Source: Piscinibacter defluvii (GTDB lineage: Bacteria > Pseudomonadota > Gammaproteobacteria > Burkholderiales > Burkholderiaceae_C). Taken from it: 64,000 nt of DNA. The first letter of the stretch is position 1. Each line of letters starts with the position of its first letter. Under the pieces are notes generated by a model. It did not search any database, was not told the origin of the DNA, and was given only the letters and a program-made list of their open reading frames with translations. The position numbers and the translations under genes are program-made. Location of the stretch: positions 124,001 to 188,000 of the forward strand of contig NZ_RCHJ01000003.1 of NCBI RefSeq assembly GCF_004011805.1, read 5' to 3'. Positions 1 through 7,728 of this stretch are shown here, piece by piece.

Positions 1-417
1 TTCCTCGGCGCGATCGTCGCGCTAAAGGAGCATGGCCATCTCGGCACCGACATGCTGGTCTCGCGCCTGCCGCGCTGGGGCAAGCGGGCCTGCCTGGTCG
101 CCGGCCAGCTGCTGATGCTGTGGGTGACCTGGCTGCTGTTCTCCGGCGCGCTGACGCAGGCGCGCATCAACGCCGACGTCGAGGCACCGGTGACGGGCGC
201 CTCGATGGGCATCTTCTACGCCTCGGGCATCGTGTTCGCAGTGTCGGCCGGCGTGCTGCTGCTGCGCGAGCTGTGGCGCGCCGTGTCGGGGCAGGTGAGC
301 GACCGCGACCTGGTGATGGTGCAGGAGTCCGAGGACCTCGCCGCCGTCGAGGAACTGCACATCGGCGAGCAGCCGCCGATCGGCCAGGGGCCGAACTCGA
401 TGCCGTTCCGCCGCTGA
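1..417 (+). CDS. TRAP transporter small permease DctQ (5' partial)
   Basis: The reading frame is open from base 1, so the start lies outside the window; 138 residues remain. Two hydrophobic segments are visible (about residues 31-50 and 72-94), and the segment before them contains KEHGHLGTDM, typical of DctQ proteins. DctQ is the small membrane subunit that joins the binding protein to the DctM channel of a sodium-driven TRAP importer. dctM follows after 21 bases and dctP after that. The downstream quinate/shikimate enzymes suggest the cargo is quinate, shikimate or dehydroshikimate; that is inference from context. Confidence 0.85.
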   Translation, partial: FLGAIVALKEHGHLGTDMLVSRLPRWGKRACLVAGQLLMLWVTWLLFSGALTQARINADVEAPVTGASMGIFYASGIVFAVSAGVLLLRELWRAVSGQVSDRDLVMVQESEDLAAVEELHIGEQPPIGQGPNSMPFRR

Positions 418-438
418 ACCCGCCGCCAGGAGACCGCC

Positions 439-1719
439 ATGACCATCTTCGTCTTCCTCGGCTCGCTGCTCGGCGCGATGGCGCTGGGCATCCCGATCGC
501 CTATGCGCTGCTGCTCTCGGGTGCCGCGCTGATGGTGCACCTGGACATGTTCGACGCGCAGATCCTGGCGCAGAACGTGATCGAGGGCGCCAACAGCTTC
601 CCGCTGCTGGCGGTGCCGTTCTTCATGCTGGCCGGCGAGATCATGAACGTCGGCGGGCTGTCGCGCCGCATCGTCAAGCTCGCGCTGTCGCTGGTCGGCC
701 ACGTGCGCGGCGGGCTCGGCTTCGTCGCCATCCTCGCCGCCTGCCTGCTCGCGGCGCTGTCGGGCTCGGCCGTGGCCGACACCGCGGCGCTGGCCGCGCT
801 GCTGCTGCCGATGATGGTCAAGGCCGGCCACGACAAGGCCAGGGCGGGCGGCCTGATCGCCTGCGCCGGCATCATCGCCCCGGTGATCCCGCCCTCGATC
901 GCCTTCGTGATCTTCGGCGTCGCCGCCAACGTCTCGATCGGCAAGCTGTTCCTGGCCGGCATCGTGCCGGGGCTGCTGATGGGCCTGTCGATCGCCATCG
1001 CCTGGTGGTGGGTGGTCAAGCGCGAGGCCATCGTGCCGCCGCCCAAGGCGAGCCGCGCCGAGCGGCTGCACGCGCTGAAGGATTCGTTCTGGGCCCTGCT
1101 GCTGCCGGTGATCGTGCTCGTGGGCCTGAAGCTCGGCGTGTTCACGCCCACCGAGGCGGCCGTCGTGGCCGCGGTCTACGCGCTGCTGGTCTCGACGCTG
1201 GTCTACCGCGAGCTGAAGTGGCACCAGCTCACCGAGGTGTTCGTCAGCGCCGCCAAGACCACCGCGGTGATCATGTTCCTGGTCGCCGCCGCGATGGTCA
1301 GCGCCTGGCTGATCACGGTGGCCGACATCCCGAGCAAGATGATCGGCCTGCTCGAGCCCTTCATGGACAACCAGACGCTGCTGCTGATCGCCATCATGCT
1401 GCTGGTGATCGCGGTGGGCACCGCGATGGACATGACACCGACCATCCTGATCCTGACGCCGGTGCTGATGCCGGTGGTCAAGGCGGCTGGCATCGACCCG
1501 GTCTACTTCGGCGTGCTGTTCGTGATGAACAACGCCATCGGCCTGGTGACGCCGCCGGTGGGCACGGTGCTCAACGTCGTGGCCGGCGTCGGAAAGATGA
1601 AGATGGACGACGTGACGCGCGGCGTGCTGCCGTTCATGGCCGCGCAGTTCATCGTGCTGTTCCTGCTCGTGCTGTTCCCCTCGATCGTGACCGTGCCGGC
1701 ACGCTGGTTCTACGGCTGA
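439..1719 (+). CDS. TRAP transporter large permease DctM
   Basis: This 426-aa protein is almost wholly hydrophobic, with about 12 predicted membrane spans and the family signatures IIAPVIPPSIAF (near residue 146) and NNAIGLVTPPVG (near 365). DctM forms the ion-coupled translocation channel of TRAP transporters in the inner membrane. The start ATG is preceded by AGGAGA at a normal distance. It lies between the partial DctQ gene and dctP, so all three TRAP subunits are present in order Q-M-P. Length is normal for the family. Confidence 0.93.
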   Translation: MTIFVFLGSLLGAMALGIPIAYALLLSGAALMVHLDMFDAQILAQNVIEGANSFPLLAVPFFMLAGEIMNVGGLSRRIVKLALSLVGHVRGGLGFVAILAACLLAALSGSAVADTAALAALLLPMMVKAGHDKARAGGLIACAGIIAPVIPPSIAFVIFGVAANVSIGKLFLAGIVPGLLMGLSIAIAWWWVVKREAIVPPPKASRAERLHALKDSFWALLLPVIVLVGLKLGVFTPTEAAVVAAVYALLVSTLVYRELKWHQLTEVFVSAAKTTAVIMFLVAAAMVSAWLITVADIPSKMIGLLEPFMDNQTLLLIAIMLLVIAVGTAMDMTPTILILTPVLMPVVKAAGIDPVYFGVLFVMNNAIGLVTPPVGTVLNVVAGVGKMKMDDVTRGVLPFMAAQFIVLFLLVLFPSIVTVPARWFYG

Positions 1720-1766
1720 GCGCCGGCCGACTTTCCCTCCCACCCCACCCGACCCGGAGACAACCC

Positions 1767-2762
1767 ATGAAGCGCCTGTTCCTCAAGACCGTCCTGGCCG
1801 CCGTCGCGGCCGCTGCGTTCGGCCATGCCGCCGCGCAGGAGCGCACCATCAAGTTCGCGACCCAGAACCCCAAGGGCCACCCGATCGTGATCGGCATGGA
1901 GAAGTTCGCCGAGCTCGTCGCCGCCAAGAGCGGCGGCAAGATCAAGGTGCAGATGTTCCCCGGCGGCGTGCTCGGCGGCGACCAGCAGAACGTCTCGGCG
2001 CTGCAGGGCGGCACGCTGGACATGGTGTCGCTGAACGCCGGCATCCTGGCCTCGCAGGTGAAGGACTTCGAGGTGTTCGACTTCCCGTTCATGTTCGCCA
2101 ACGAGAAGGAGGCCGACGCGGTGGTCGACGGCCCGTTCGGCCGCGGCCTGCTCGACAAGCTCGAGCCCAAGGGCATCAAGGGCCTGGCCTACTGGGAGCT
2201 GGGCTTCCGCAACATCACCAACAGCAAGCGGCCGATCCTCAAGGTCGAGGACATCGCCGGGCTCAAGCTGCGCGTGATCCCGAACGCGATCAACGTCGAC
2301 TGGGTCAAGGCGCTGGACGCCAACCCGACGCCGATGGCCTTTCCCGAGGTCTACGCCGGCCTCGAGCAGAAGGCGATCGACGGCCAGGAGAACCCGGTCA
2401 CGGTGATCAGCGCCAACAAGTTGTACGAGGTGCAGAAGCACCTGGCGCTGACCAACCACCAGTACAACCCGCAGGCGGTGATCGTCAGCAAGAAGCTGTG
2501 GGACGCGCTGTCCGAGGGTGAGCGCAAGATCCTTCAGGACGCCGCGCTCGAAGCCGCCGCGGTGCAGCGCAAGGCCGCGCGCGAGCAGGCCGGCAGCGCG
2601 CTGGACAACCTGAAGAAGAACGGCATGCAGGTCACCGAGCTGTCGGCGGCCGAGCAGGCCAAGCTGCGCGAGAAGCTCAAGCCGGTGATCGACAAGCACG
2701 GCGCGGCGCTCGCCGACACGGTCAAGGCGCTGCAGGCCGAGCTGGAAAAGGTGCGCAAGTGA
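1767..2762 (+). CDS. TRAP transporter substrate-binding protein DctP
   Basis: This 331-aa periplasmic protein starts with a clear signal peptide (about residues 1-22, ending AAAQ) and continues with the DctP fold; LKLRVIPN carries the arginine that in this family usually salt-bridges the substrate carboxylate. It captures an organic acid and hands it to the DctQM permease. The stop codon overlaps the ATG of the dehydroquinase gene (TGATG), indicating translational coupling with catabolic enzymes. That coupling is the best argument that the substrate is quinate/shikimate-like. Specificity is inferred, not shown. Confidence 0.9.
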   Translation: MKRLFLKTVLAAVAAAAFGHAAAQERTIKFATQNPKGHPIVIGMEKFAELVAAKSGGKIKVQMFPGGVLGGDQQNVSALQGGTLDMVSLNAGILASQVKDFEVFDFPFMFANEKEADAVVDGPFGRGLLDKLEPKGIKGLAYWELGFRNITNSKRPILKVEDIAGLKLRVIPNAINVDWVKALDANPTPMAFPEVYAGLEQKAIDGQENPVTVISANKLYEVQKHLALTNHQYNPQAVIVSKKLWDALSEGERKILQDAALEAAAVQRKAAREQAGSALDNLKKNGMQVTELSAAEQAKLREKLKPVIDKHGAALADTVKALQAELEKVRK

Positions 2763-3214
2763 TGGCGACCACGACGAAGGTGCTGGTGCTCAATGGCATC
2801 AACCTGAACATGTTCGGCAAGCGCGACCCGGCCACCTACGGCACGGCGACCCTGGCCGAGATCGACGCGAAGCTGCACGCGCTGGGCGCGGAGCTGGGCG
2901 TGCAGGTCGAGTGCTACCAGACCAACCACGAAGGCGAGATGGCCGAGCGCATCCACGCGGCGCACGCCGACGGCACCGCCGCGGTGCTGATCAACGCCGG
3001 CGCCTGGACGCACTACAGCTACGGCCTCCGCGACGCGCTGGCGATCCTGAAGTGCCCGATCGTCGAGGTGCACATGTCCAACATCCATGCGCGCGAGGAG
3101 TTCCGCCACCACTCGGTGATCGCGCCGATCGCGCGCGGCCAGATCGCCGGCTTCGGTGTGGACAGCTACCTGCTCGCGCTGCGCGCCGCCGTCGCCGCGG
3201 TGCGGCCGGGCTGA
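2762..3214 (+). CDS. aroQ: 3-dehydroquinate dehydratase, type II
   Basis: A 150-aa type II dehydroquinase that interconverts 3-dehydroquinate and 3-dehydroshikimate. Visible family motifs are NGINLNMFGKRDP near the N-terminus, the catalytic tyrosine in PATYG, the histidine in GAWTHYS, and EVHMSNIHAREEFRHHS. Length is standard. The ATG at 2762 is chosen over the in-frame GTG one codon upstream because it overlaps the dctP stop. Placement behind a TRAP importer and before a dehydrogenase and a dehydroshikimate dehydratase suggests a catabolic (quinate breakdown) role rather than the biosynthetic housekeeping copy. Confidence 0.93.
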   Translation: MATTTKVLVLNGINLNMFGKRDPATYGTATLAEIDAKLHALGAELGVQVECYQTNHEGEMAERIHAAHADGTAAVLINAGAWTHYSYGLRDALAILKCPIVEVHMSNIHAREEFRHHSVIAPIARGQIAGFGVDSYLLALRAAVAAVRPG

Positions 3215-3228
3215 AGAGAGGCCCGACC

Positions 3229-4065
3229 ATGGTCATCAGCGGCAAGACCTCGCTCATCGCGCACATCGGCTGGCCCACGCACAGCTTCAAGGCGCCGATG
3301 ATCTACAACCCCTACTTCGAGCGCGCCGGCGTGGACTGCGTCGTCGTGCCGATGGGCTGTAGGCCGGAGCACTTCGCCACCTTCGTGCGTGCCCTGTTCA
3401 CGCTCGAGAACGTGGCCGGCGCGCTGATCACGATGCCGCACAAGGTGGCGGTGGTCGAGCTGCTCGACGCGGTGTCGCCGGCGGTGAACATCGCCGGCAG
3501 CTGCAATGCGGTCAAGCGCGACGCCGCCGGCCGGCTGGTCGGCGACATGTTCGACGGCGAGGGCTTCGTGCGCGGCCTCAAGCGCAAGGGCGTCCGGCTC
3601 GACGGCGCGACGGTGCTGGTGGTCGGCTCGGGCGGCGTGGGCTCGGCGATCGCCGCGTCGCTGGCGGCCGCGGGCGTCGGCACGATGGGCCTGTACGACG
3701 CGCGCGCCGAGTCGGCGCAGGCGCTCGGCGAGCGCCTGAAGACGCACTACCCGAGGCTCGAGGTGCGCACCGGCAGCAACGACCCGGCCGGCTGGGACGT
3801 GGTGGTCAACGCCACGCCGCTGGGCATGAACCCGGGCGACCCGCTGCCCATAGACATGGCGCGCCTGTCCAAGGACACCTTCGTCGGCGAGGTGGTGATG
3901 AAGCAGGAGATGACCGCCTTCCTGTCCGCGGCGCAGGCACGCGGCTGCCGCTTCCAGGTCGGCACCGACATGCTGTTCGAGCAGATCCCGGCCTACCTCG
4001 AGTTCTTCGGCCTGCCCAGCACCACCGCCGAGGTGCTGCGCGAGGTGGCCACGCTGGCGTATTGA
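3229..4065 (+). CDS. aroE: Shikimate/quinate dehydrogenase
   Basis: This 278-aa AroE-family protein has the substrate domain with SFKAPMIYN and the lysine in ITMPHK, the aspartate region GDMFDGEGF, then the nucleotide-binding GSGGVGSAIA loop (near residue 130). The second Rossmann strand ends in LYDARAES; an acidic residue there usually favours NAD+ over NADP+, which would suit oxidation of quinate or shikimate in catabolism rather than shikimate biosynthesis. It lies 14 bases after aroQ in the same operon. The cofactor inference could be wrong. A YdiB-like enzyme is the nearest alternative name. Confidence 0.88.
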   Translation: MVISGKTSLIAHIGWPTHSFKAPMIYNPYFERAGVDCVVVPMGCRPEHFATFVRALFTLENVAGALITMPHKVAVVELLDAVSPAVNIAGSCNAVKRDAAGRLVGDMFDGEGFVRGLKRKGVRLDGATVLVVGSGGVGSAIAASLAAAGVGTMGLYDARAESAQALGERLKTHYPRLEVRTGSNDPAGWDVVVNATPLGMNPGDPLPIDMARLSKDTFVGEVVMKQEMTAFLSAAQARGCRFQVGTDMLFEQIPAYLEFFGLPSTTAEVLREVATLAY

Positions 4066-4082
4066 ACCGAAGGAGACCGCGC

Positions 4083-4961
4083 ATGACCGCGACCCCCGAC
4101 CGCGAGCCGCTGACCGACGCCGCCAACCCGCTCGGCCTGGACGGCATCGAGTTCATCGAGTTCGCCACCAGCCGCCCGCAGGCACTCGGCCAGGTACTGG
4201 AGATGATGGGCTTCCGGCCGGTCGCGCGGCACCGCTCGCGCGAGGTGCTGCTGTACCGCCAGGGCACGATGAACATCGTCATCAACGCGCATGTCAGCCA
4301 CCACCCGCGCGCGGTGCAGCCGACCGAGACGCCGGTGATCGCGGCCATCGCGCTGCGCGTGCGCGACGCCGCGGCCGCCTACCGCCGCGCGCTGGAGCGC
4401 GGCGCCTGGGCCGTGCCGACGCACGTGGAGGTGATGGAGCTCAACATCCCGGCCATCCACGGCGTGGGCGCGAGCCGCATCTACTTCGTCGACCGCTACC
4501 GCGAGTTCTCGATCTACGACGTCGACTTCACCCGCATCCCGACGGTCGATGCGAACCCGCCGGCACTCGCCGGGCTGCACTGGTTCGGCGTGGTGCAGTA
4601 CATCGGCACCGACCGCATGGCCGACTGGTGCGAGTTCTACGCCGAGCTGTTCGGCTTCGCCGAGCTGAGCGACGACGAACGCTTCGGCATCCTGCCCAAG
4701 GGCAAGGTGCTGAAGAGCCCGTGCGGCAGCTTCTTCCTGCAGCTGATCGAGCCCGAGCCGGGCATCCTCGACGTGGAGGGCGAGGAATCGCTGCAGCGCG
4801 TCGGCCTGGGCGCGCCCGACGTGCCGGCCGCGGTGCAGGCGCTGCGCGCGCGCGGCATGGGCTTCGTCGAGTCCAGCGGGGTGCACACCAGCGAGCGCGG
4901 CGCGCTGACGCAGACCCACCTGGGCACGGTCATGTTCGAGCTGGTGCACCACCAGGCCTGA
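4083..4961 (+). CDS. VOC family protein, HPPD-like domain of a QuiC-type dehydroshikimate dehydratase
   Basis: A 292-aa protein with two vicinal-oxygen-chelate modules resembling 4-hydroxyphenylpyruvate dioxygenase; the second contains GLHWFGVVQYIG (candidate metal histidine), FFLQLIEPEPG and a terminal MFELVHH (candidate metal glutamate). In pseudomonads QuiC fuses an isomerase-like TIM barrel to such an HPPD-like domain; here the next gene, 10 bases downstream, encodes the TIM barrel alone. I infer that the two genes are the separated halves. A free-standing HPPD in tyrosine breakdown is possible but is not supported by the neighbours. ATG at 4083 is preceded by GAAGGAGA. Confidence 0.7.
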   Translation: MTATPDREPLTDAANPLGLDGIEFIEFATSRPQALGQVLEMMGFRPVARHRSREVLLYRQGTMNIVINAHVSHHPRAVQPTETPVIAAIALRVRDAAAAYRRALERGAWAVPTHVEVMELNIPAIHGVGASRIYFVDRYREFSIYDVDFTRIPTVDANPPALAGLHWFGVVQYIGTDRMADWCEFYAELFGFAELSDDERFGILPKGKVLKSPCGSFFLQLIEPEPGILDVEGEESLQRVGLGAPDVPAAVQALRARGMGFVESSGVHTSERGALTQTHLGTVMFELVHHQA

Positions 4962-4971
4962 GGAGGCGGCG

Positions 4972-5883
4972 ATGAGTCAGCTCCAGGGGAATTTCGACGA
5001 CTTCGGCATGGACACCATCACGCTCGCGGGGCCGCTGGCGGCCAAGCTGCGGACGATCCGCGAGGCCGGCTTCTCGCAGGTGATGCTGTCGGCGCGCGAC
5101 CTGGTTGGCCACGAGCGCGGCTGGCGTGCCGCGGTCTACGAGGTCAAGGCCAGCGGCCTGCGTGTCACCGGCTTCCAGGTGCTGCGCGACTTCGAAGGCC
5201 TGTCGGGCCGGCTGCACGACTACAAGGTCGACATCGCCAAGCACATGCTCGAGATGTGCGCGGCGCTGGACTGCCACGTGATGCTGGTCTGCTCGTCGAC
5301 CTCCACCCACGCCAGCGCCGACCTTGACACCATGGCGCGCGACCTGCGCAAGCTCGCCATGCTCGCGGTGCCGCTGAACGTGAAGGTGGCGTTTGAGGGC
5401 CTGTCCTGGGGCCGCTCGGTCAACGAGTTCACGACGGCCTGGGAGGTGGTGTGCCGCGCCGACGCGCCCAACCTCGGCCTCGGCCTCGACTCGTTCCATG
5501 CGGTGGCCAGCCAGACGCCGCTGGACGACCTGGACATCATCGACCCCTCCAAGCTCTTCCTCGTGCAGCTGGCCGACTTCATGTGGACCGAGGTGCGCTC
5601 CTTCGAGGAGCGCATCGCCACGGCGCGGCATTTCCGCGTCTTCCCCGGCGAGGGCGTGCACAGCGACGCGCTGGCCGACCTGGTGCTGCGCCTGGACAAG
5701 CTCGGCTACCGCGGCGACTACAGCTTCGAGGTGTTCAACGACGACTACCAGCAGATCCCGCTGGAGGCGGTGGCCGAGCGCGCGCGCCGCTCGGCCGTCT
5801 GGCTCGGCGAGGAGGTGCTGCGCCGCTCGGTGCCGCTGCCCAACCGCATGCGGCTGCGCGGGCGCGAGGTGATGCGCGGTTAG
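4972..5883 (+). CDS. quiC: Sugar phosphate isomerase/epimerase-fold 3-dehydroshikimate dehydratase
   Basis: A 303-aa AP-endonuclease-2-type TIM barrel. Candidate metal ligands are E142 (VAFEGLSW), D173 and H176 (LGLDSFHA), Q199 (LVQLADF) and E253 (SFEVFNDD), the arrangement of metal-dependent dehydroshikimate dehydratases and xylose-isomerase-like enzymes. It would convert 3-dehydroshikimate to protocatechuate and so finish the route begun by the TRAP importer, aroE and aroQ upstream. RBS GAGGAGGCGG precedes the ATG. Its stop overlaps the convergent DUF2061 stop. The catalytic assignment is inference from fold and operon. Confidence 0.75.
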   Translation: MSQLQGNFDDFGMDTITLAGPLAAKLRTIREAGFSQVMLSARDLVGHERGWRAAVYEVKASGLRVTGFQVLRDFEGLSGRLHDYKVDIAKHMLEMCAALDCHVMLVCSSTSTHASADLDTMARDLRKLAMLAVPLNVKVAFEGLSWGRSVNEFTTAWEVVCRADAPNLGLGLDSFHAVASQTPLDDLDIIDPSKLFLVQLADFMWTEVRSFEERIATARHFRVFPGEGVHSDALADLVLRLDKLGYRGDYSFEVFNDDYQQIPLEAVAERARRSAVWLGEEVLRRSVPLPNRMRLRGREVMRG

Positions 5884-6068
5884 CCCGCCGGCGCAGGCCG
5901 GGTGCGCCGCCGCTCCCAGGCCCGGTCGAAGAAGTAGTGCAGCACGGTGTTGACGGCCGGCTCGACGAAGGTGATCGCGCCGGCGATGGTCACGCTGCCG
6001 GTCAGTGCGTAGCCGACGCCGAACGAGGTGCCCAGGTGCCTCACGCCGAAGGTCGCGGTCTTGGCCAT
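5880..6068 (-). CDS. DUF2061 family small membrane protein
   Basis: A 62-aa protein with two short hydrophobic stretches (GTSFGVGYALTGSVTIAGAI, then VEPAVNTVLHYFFD), the pattern of DUF2061 proteins; the function of this family is unknown. The ATG at 6068 gives MAKTATFGVRHLG, the normal family N-terminus; longer upstream readings are rejected. The stop codon overlaps the stop of the convergent quiC gene. A Fur-like palindrome lies 13 bases upstream of the start, so iron-dependent control is possible. Confidence 0.8.
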   Translation of the reverse strand: MAKTATFGVRHLGTSFGVGYALTGSVTIAGAITFVEPAVNTVLHYFFDRAWERRRTRPAPAG

Positions 6069-6080
6069 CGTGAACTCCAG

Positions 6081-6098
6081 ATGAGAATCATTCTTGTC
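6081..6098. promoter_or_regulatory. Fur-box-like palindrome upstream of the DUF2061 gene
   Basis: The sequence ATGAGAATCATTCTTGTC has a central GAGAAT-C-ATTCT dyad, close to the 7-1-7 Fur consensus TGATAATnATTATCA. It is 13 bases upstream of the DUF2061 start codon, where a repressor would block transcription. It is AT-rich against a GC-rich background. Binding is inferred from the motif only. Confidence 0.5.
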
Positions 6099-6279
6099 TG
6101 GAATGGTGCAGGCCCGGCGGCGCGCCGTCCAATCGCGGCGCTGCATGGCGGCGATAGCCCGCGGCGGGGCGTCAATGCCGCAGGTGCGGGTGGTCAGGAA
6201 AGGATTCCCCCCGCATGGTCGCCGACTGCCGACAGGCGGGCCGGAACGTGGCACGATGTCCGGCAAGGAGGCCTGCATC

Positions 6280-7704
6280 ATGGGTGACGGCGTGTGGATG
6301 CTGGTGGCGGGGCTGGGGCTGGCCTGTGCGGTGCTCGTGGTGTTGCTGCTGCGGCGCAAACGCCCCGCAGAGGCCGCGCCCGAGGCGGCCGAGCCACCCG
6401 TGGCGCCGGCCGAACCGGTGGCCGCGCGCAGCGCCGAGACGCCCAAGCCGGCCGCCGCCACTCCCCCCGGGCTGGCCGGGGGCAGCACGCCGGCGCTACC
6501 GCCGCGCGTCCCCGTGGCCACCACGCCGTCGGCCGTGGTCGCCGCACCGGCAACGCGTCCGCCACGCAGCGTGGTTCCCCCGGCACCGGTGGTGGCCCGG
6601 GCGCCGCGCTTCGTGCTGCGCGATGCCCTGCCGATCGGCCCGGTGATGCTGCTCGAGCGTGCCGACCCGGCCGCCTGGGCCCTGGCCACGCCGGTGGAAC
6701 CGACGCCGATGCAGCGCGACGCCTTGGGTGCGCTGCTGGTGCAGGCCGGGCGGCTCGAGGCCCCGGCCGGCGCCGAGGCCGGCCCGGCGCACTACCTGGT
6801 GCGGCTGCGCGGCGGCACGGCGTTGCCGCTGGCGCGCGGTGAACTCGCCGGAGCGCCGGGCGGCGACCTGCAGTGCGAGCCGCCGGACGCCATCGATCCG
6901 ACCCAGGCCGCGGGCGTGGCGGCGATCATGCTGGCGCTGCATTGCGGCCCGGCCTACCTGAGCGGGCTGCGGGCCCGGGTCAGCGAGACCAAGTCGCTCG
7001 CGGCGGCGCTGCATCCCAAGCTGCTGGCGCAGGGCGAGGGCCGGCTCAAGGCGCTGCTGCAGGACCTGACGCGCTACCTGCGCGAGGCCGAGGAGAACTA
7101 CGCCGGTGCGATCCGCAAGCCGGTGTTCATCGCCCGCGTCGGCGAGACCACGGCGCAGGCCGAGCAGGCCTGGCATCAGGCGCTGCAGGCACTGGCGGCG
7201 CCGCGCGCCCAGATCGAGGCCCAGCTCGGCGCGACCCGTTTCGGCGAGGTGCAGCTCGAGCGCTCGCTGGCCGCGCTGCGCGAGCTGCAGGGGCAGCACC
7301 GCCTGCTGGACGTGGCCGCGCGTGTGCTGGCCGGCTGGCACCAGCTGCGTCTGGCGCTCGGCGAGGCCGCCAGCGGCGCGGCCGCCACGCTGCGCGCCGC
7401 GCGTGAGAGCCTGGAGGCCGGCGCTGCGCTCGACCATGCGCTGCTGCAGCGCCTGGACCAGGGCATCGAGGCTGCCAAGGCGCCCGACTACGTCGGCAAG
7501 GCCGAGTTCCTGGCCAACCGCACGGCGGCGCGCGAGTTGCTGGGCAAGCTCGACGACAGTGCCCTCCTGGCCGGCAGTGCCTTCGTCGACCAGGTGCACG
7601 AGGCGGTCGAGGCCGGCTTCGCCGGCCGCGCCCCGCTGACCCTGCTGCTGCAGCTGGACGAGCAGGGCCGCGTGGCCGAGGTGCGGACGGCGTCGGCGCC
7701 CTGA
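6280..7704 (+). CDS. Uncharacterised membrane-anchored protein
   Basis: A 474-aa protein I do not recognise. One N-terminal membrane span (about residues 5-25, MLVAGLGLACAVLVVLLL) is followed by basic residues, an Ala/Pro-rich low-complexity linker (about 27-105), and a soluble region rich in Ala, Leu, Arg and Glu with probable long helices (about 230-440). This looks like a bitopic inner-membrane protein with a cytoplasmic helical body. ATG at 6280 is chosen because AAGGAGG lies just upstream; an earlier in-frame ATG at 6256 has no such site. It converges on tolC across a strong hairpin. No enzymatic motif is visible. Confidence 0.6.
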   Translation: MGDGVWMLVAGLGLACAVLVVLLLRRKRPAEAAPEAAEPPVAPAEPVAARSAETPKPAAATPPGLAGGSTPALPPRVPVATTPSAVVAAPATRPPRSVVPPAPVVARAPRFVLRDALPIGPVMLLERADPAAWALATPVEPTPMQRDALGALLVQAGRLEAPAGAEAGPAHYLVRLRGGTALPLARGELAGAPGGDLQCEPPDAIDPTQAAGVAAIMLALHCGPAYLSGLRARVSETKSLAAALHPKLLAQGEGRLKALLQDLTRYLREAEENYAGAIRKPVFIARVGETTAQAEQAWHQALQALAAPRAQIEAQLGATRFGEVQLERSLAALRELQGQHRLLDVAARVLAGWHQLRLALGEAASGAAATLRAARESLEAGAALDHALLQRLDQGIEAAKAPDYVGKAEFLANRTAARELLGKLDDSALLAGSAFVDQVHEAVEAGFAGRAPLTLLLQLDEQGRVAEVRTASAP

Positions 7705-7728
7705 CGGGGCCGCAGGGGCCCCGCGTCA
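7702..7728. terminator. Bidirectional hairpin between convergent stop codons
   Basis: A CGGGGCC / GGCCCCG stem with a five-base loop sits exactly between the two convergent stop codons, and the outer TGAC/GTCA bases extend the dyad. There is no T-tract, so it may act as an attenuating structure or mRNA 3' end stabiliser rather than a classic intrinsic terminator. Confidence 0.4.

Noticed and set aside
22-1743. Long minus-strand His/Gln/Arg-rich frames opposite dctM and elsewhere
   Set aside because: These are antisense shadows of GC-rich coding DNA; the plus-strand genes have clear family motifs.
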